Shown here piece after piece: positions 15,269 through 17,273 of a stretch of DNA of 17,273 nucleotides; the first letter of the stretch is position 1; each line of letters starts with the position of its first letter. Both the position numbers and the translations under genes were made by a program. The notes under the pieces were generated by a model that saw nothing but the letters and a program-made list of their open reading frames with translations, had not been told where the DNA came from and made no database searches. The DNA is from JAIPAH01 sp964345255 (lineage in GTDB: Bacteria > Bacteroidota > Bacteroidia > Bacteroidales > JAIPAH01): assembly GCA_964345255.1 (NCBI GenBank), contig CAYFQK010000046.1, positions 1 through 17,273 on the forward strand. The letters run 5' to 3'.

Positions 15269-15859
15269 ATGAAAACCTTAGTATTTGCCACCAATAATCT
15301 GCATAAACTGAAAGAAATCACCACAAAAGTCGGAAATAACCTTAAAATCAAAAGTCTTAAGGATATTAATGTCAATGAAGATATTCCCGAACCCTACGAA
15401 ACGCTGGAGGAGAATGCCTTCAATAAGGCCCGGTACATCCATGAGAAATTCGGTTACGACTGTTTTGCCGATGACACCGGTCTTAAGATAGATGCTCTTA
15501 ATGGACGTCCCGGAGTGTACTCAGCCCGTTATGCGGGACCTGAATGCAATTTTCAGGATAACATTGACAAAGTATTGACTGAAATGAAAGGAAAACGGAG
15601 TCGCACAGCCCGTTTTAAAACCGTCATTGCACTTATCCTTGAAGGTAAAGAATACCAGTTTGAAGGCGCCGTAGAAGGTGAAATACTTACCGGAGAACGC
15701 GGTAATGAGGGATTTGGATACGATCCCATTTTTCTGCCCAAAGGTTTTAACCAGACTTTTGCTGAGATGCCTCTGGAAACAAAAAACCAGATATCGCATC
15801 GTAGCAAGGCTGTAGCGAAATTGACGGAATTTCTGAGGAACAAAGCGGGCCGGAAATAA
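15269..15859 (+). CDS. rdgB: RdgB/HAM1 non-canonical purine NTP pyrophosphatase
   Basis: 196 aa, the usual length. It hydrolyses dITP, ITP and XTP to the monophosphates and pyrophosphate, keeping deaminated purines out of DNA and RNA; a soluble, usually dimeric, Mg-dependent cytosolic enzyme. Conserved motifs are all present: VFATNNLHKLKEI (5-17), with TNN and lysine 13 as the triphosphate-contact segment; ETLEENAFNKA (44-54); FADDTGLKIDALNGRPGVYS (66-85), which includes the catalytic aspartates D68/D69; GFGYDPIFLPKG (148-159); and ISHRSKA (175-181). It begins 3 bp after rlmH and is almost certainly translated from the same transcript. The pairing of an rRNA modification enzyme and a nucleotide-pool cleaner makes ordinary housekeeping sense. 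Confidence 0.95.
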   Translation: MKTLVFATNNLHKLKEITTKVGNNLKIKSLKDINVNEDIPEPYETLEENAFNKARYIHEKFGYDCFADDTGLKIDALNGRPGVYSARYAGPECNFQDNIDKVLTEMKGKRSRTARFKTVIALILEGKEYQFEGAVEGEILTGERGNEGFGYDPIFLPKGFNQTFAEMPLETKNQISHRSKAVAKLTEFLRNKAGRK

Positions 15860-16137
15860 AAATTCCAAATCACAGATTTCAAATTCCAATTAAAATTCAA
15901 AATTCAATGACCAAATCTCAGGCTGAATAATTTTTTAGAAGAGTTTTGCGATGTGAATGCAAAAAATGATTTTCAGTTTAGAAACACAGTATGACGTGAT
16001 TTTCCGGTTTAGGGAATCTTGATTGTTCTGGAATTTTGGTGCTTTTTTGTGATTTGCTTTTTTGTGAATTGGAATTTCTTCCTTCCCAATCACCAATTAA
16101 CTGATTAACCAATCACCACTTCGCCAATAAGCCCCTT
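15860..16137. repeat. Convergent spacer with inverted low-complexity repeats
   Basis: This lies between the converging rdgB and ddl genes. The 11-mer AAATTCCAATT (15881-15891) has a perfect inverted copy at 16067-16077. The left side has several AATTCC/AAATC words (15860-15905), and the right side, read on the other strand, has AAATTCC, AAATCACA and AATTCCAG words. At 16087-16118 the word AATCACCA recurs with TTAACTGATTAACC between copies. No ORF, RNA gene or compact terminator is recognised, though both genes must end transcription here. Similar short AT-rich words occur between genes of other Bacteroidota, as far as I recall. Confidence 0.5.
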
Positions 16138-17121
16138 TTACCGTTTACGCCGCAATGCATCTTCAATCAACTCCCCGTAAACTGCCTTCTCGGTTTTACC
16201 CATGTACCGGATTTGCTGGGGGACGATGCTGGCCGCACTAAGGCCCGGAATGGTATTGACTTCCAGGAAATAAAACTTCCCATCTTTTAGTATGTAATCA
16301 AAGCGTACGAGTCCGCTACAGTTAAATTCCCTGTACAGAAACCTGGACAAGTGCTGGCAGCGAAGGGTTTTTTCCTTATCAATTCTTGCCGGTGTAATCT
16401 CATCGGAAGCTCCGAGATATTTAGCCTCATAATCGAAAAACTCCGTTTTTGGGACAATTTCGGTGAGGGGAAGGGCCACGATGCTACCCTTGCTTATGTA
16501 CATTCCACAATCTATTTCCGACCCTTCAATAAATTCCTCCACCAGCACCTCGTCATCCTCCTCAAAAGCTCTGTCGATTGCCGTCCGCAGGTCTTCCTCT
16601 CTTTTTACCTTTGTGATTCCAACACTGGAGCCTCCTTTATTGGGTTTTACAAAACAGGGAAGGCCAACCTCATTTATCAATTCCTTTGGTGATTTGGAAT
16701 CACTTCGCTCCAGGAAAATCGTCTTTGAAATAGGGATGTTCAGTGAGCGTGCCACGTGTTTGGTAAAACTTTTTTTGAATGTGATAGTGGAAGTAAAAAG
16801 ATCGGACGTTGTATAAGGAATTCCCATCAAGTCGAAATATCCCTGCAACTTCCCGTCCTCGCCGGGCGTACCGTGGATGAGAATAAATGCCACATCAAAA
16901 AGGATTTTTTTCTCATCCAGTGTAATCGAAAAGTCATTTTTATCCACCTGAACTTTGCCATGGAGATCATCCTGGTAAAACCAATCGGTCTTTTGCATGT
17001 AAATGGTATAAACGCTGTAAGTCTCCTTATCAAGCTGATCATAGACTGCTGCAGCGCTATTAATAGAAACTTCGTATTCCCCGGAGTCTCCGCCGGCTAT
17101 CAGGGCAACATTTGTTCTCAT
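16138..17121 (-). CDS. ddl: D-alanine-D-alanine ligase
   Basis: 327 aa from the ATG at 17121; the longer frame begins at a TTG (17154), and Ddl proteins start directly at the MRTNVALIAGG strand. It joins two D-alanines with ATP for peptidoglycan precursor synthesis, in the cytosol. All ATP-grasp and ligand motifs are visible: GGDSGEYEVS (10-19); HGTPGEDGKLQGYFDLMGIP (83-102); FVKPNKGGSSVGITKV (157-172), the ATP-binding loop; VEEFIEGSEI (194-203); FFDYEAKY (228-235); and VRFDYIL, then FLEVNTIPG (285-293), with metal and substrate residues E287 and N289. Ddl is often in a mur or dcw cell-wall cluster or beside an alanine racemase; here neither is seen, so it is a separately placed gene with rdgB converging on it. 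A clear promoter was not found in the 150 bp upstream. Confidence 0.93.
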   Translation of the reverse strand: MRTNVALIAGGDSGEYEVSINSAAAVYDQLDKETYSVYTIYMQKTDWFYQDDLHGKVQVDKNDFSITLDEKKILFDVAFILIHGTPGEDGKLQGYFDLMGIPYTTSDLFTSTITFKKSFTKHVARSLNIPISKTIFLERSDSKSPKELINEVGLPCFVKPNKGGSSVGITKVKREEDLRTAIDRAFEEDDEVLVEEFIEGSEIDCGMYISKGSIVALPLTEIVPKTEFFDYEAKYLGASDEITPARIDKEKTLRCQHLSRFLYREFNCSGLVRFDYILKDGKFYFLEVNTIPGLSAASIVPQQIRYMGKTEKAVYGELIEDALRRKR

Positions 17122-17273
17122 GAAAACAACATTTTGTACATCAAAATAAAGCAATCCTGAAGTGATTTCCTAATGGAAGAAAAAGAGGCTGCTAAAGTGA
17201 GTCTTATTTGAGTATCAAAATAAGATCATGACTATGACTCGCTGCCTGCCTTTTCCCGGCATGTGCATAATGT
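17122..17273. other. Upstream leader of ddl at the right edge
   Basis: Non-coding in the window. It holds an imperfect hairpin at 17202-17225 (TCTTATTT facing AAATAAGA) and a TTaTTTTG box that could serve ddl from the minus strand, one mismatch from consensus. A 12-codon plus-strand frame from 17174 is too short to call. Confidence 0.4.

Noticed and set aside
15860..16137. CRISPR-like repeats in the rdgB-ddl spacer
   Set aside because: The repeated words are short, unevenly spaced and inverted, with no regular repeat-spacer pattern and no cas genes.
17174..17212. Small plus-strand ORF near the right edge
   Set aside because: Only 12 codons, no ribosome-binding site or context support.

Overview
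The window looks like chromosomal DNA from a Bacteroidota bacterium, probably a marine or environmental Cytophagales- or Marinilabiliales-like lineage (the order is a guess). The signs are three or more secreted proteins ending in type IX secretion (T9SS) type A sorting domains, Bacteroidota-type promoters (TTTG, then TAnnTTTG), a lipoprotein with a Bacteroidota surface-export signal, AT-rich intergenic DNA, and few Shine-Dalgarno sites. No rRNA, tRNA, CRISPR array or complete transposase gene was seen.

Left part (1-5937). A two-gene minus-strand unit encodes a small T9SS-sorted protein and a tail-fiber-domain exoprotein that runs off the left edge. Next is a minus-strand membrane-anchored class III nucleotide cyclase. 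The 668-bp divergent spacer after it carries a 228-bp MITE-like element (imperfect terminal inverted repeats, 9-bp flanking direct repeat) built around a perfect 26-bp-arm palindrome. A promoter then drives a 796-aa T9SS exoprotein with an IgGFc-binding-like domain, which ends at a strong bidirectional terminator.

Middle part (5951-11751). A minus-strand operon encodes an SdiA-regulated-type secreted beta-propeller and a 1002-aa T9SS exoprotein (propeller, two ASH domains, an eight-repeat FG-GAP propeller, sorting domain). Back-to-back promoters separate it from a plus-strand gene for an HD-domain protein fused to a PycTM (DUF5706) membrane module. A LapA-like small membrane protein follows. 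The HD-PycTM fusion is the most interesting protein: PycTM modules are effectors in Pycsar antiphage signalling, and here one is joined to a putative phosphohydrolase instead of sitting next to a Pycsar cyclase.

Right part (11752-17273). Housekeeping and single-gene units: a Gfo/Idh/MocA oxidoreductase, a DsrE-family protein, a predicted surface lipoprotein with a seven-repeat propeller, the rlmH-rdgB pair (rRNA modification and nucleotide-pool cleaning), and D-alanine-D-alanine ligase (ddl). A 278-bp convergent spacer between rdgB and ddl is filled with low-complexity CAAATTCC/AATCACCA-type repeats in inverted orientation.

Several N-terminal starts were moved inward (8980-9873, 11903-12871, 12928-13284, 13434-14630, 14792-15265, 16138-17121), because the longest frames begin at TTG, lie upstream of a recognisable promoter, or precede the conserved family N-terminus or signal peptide.
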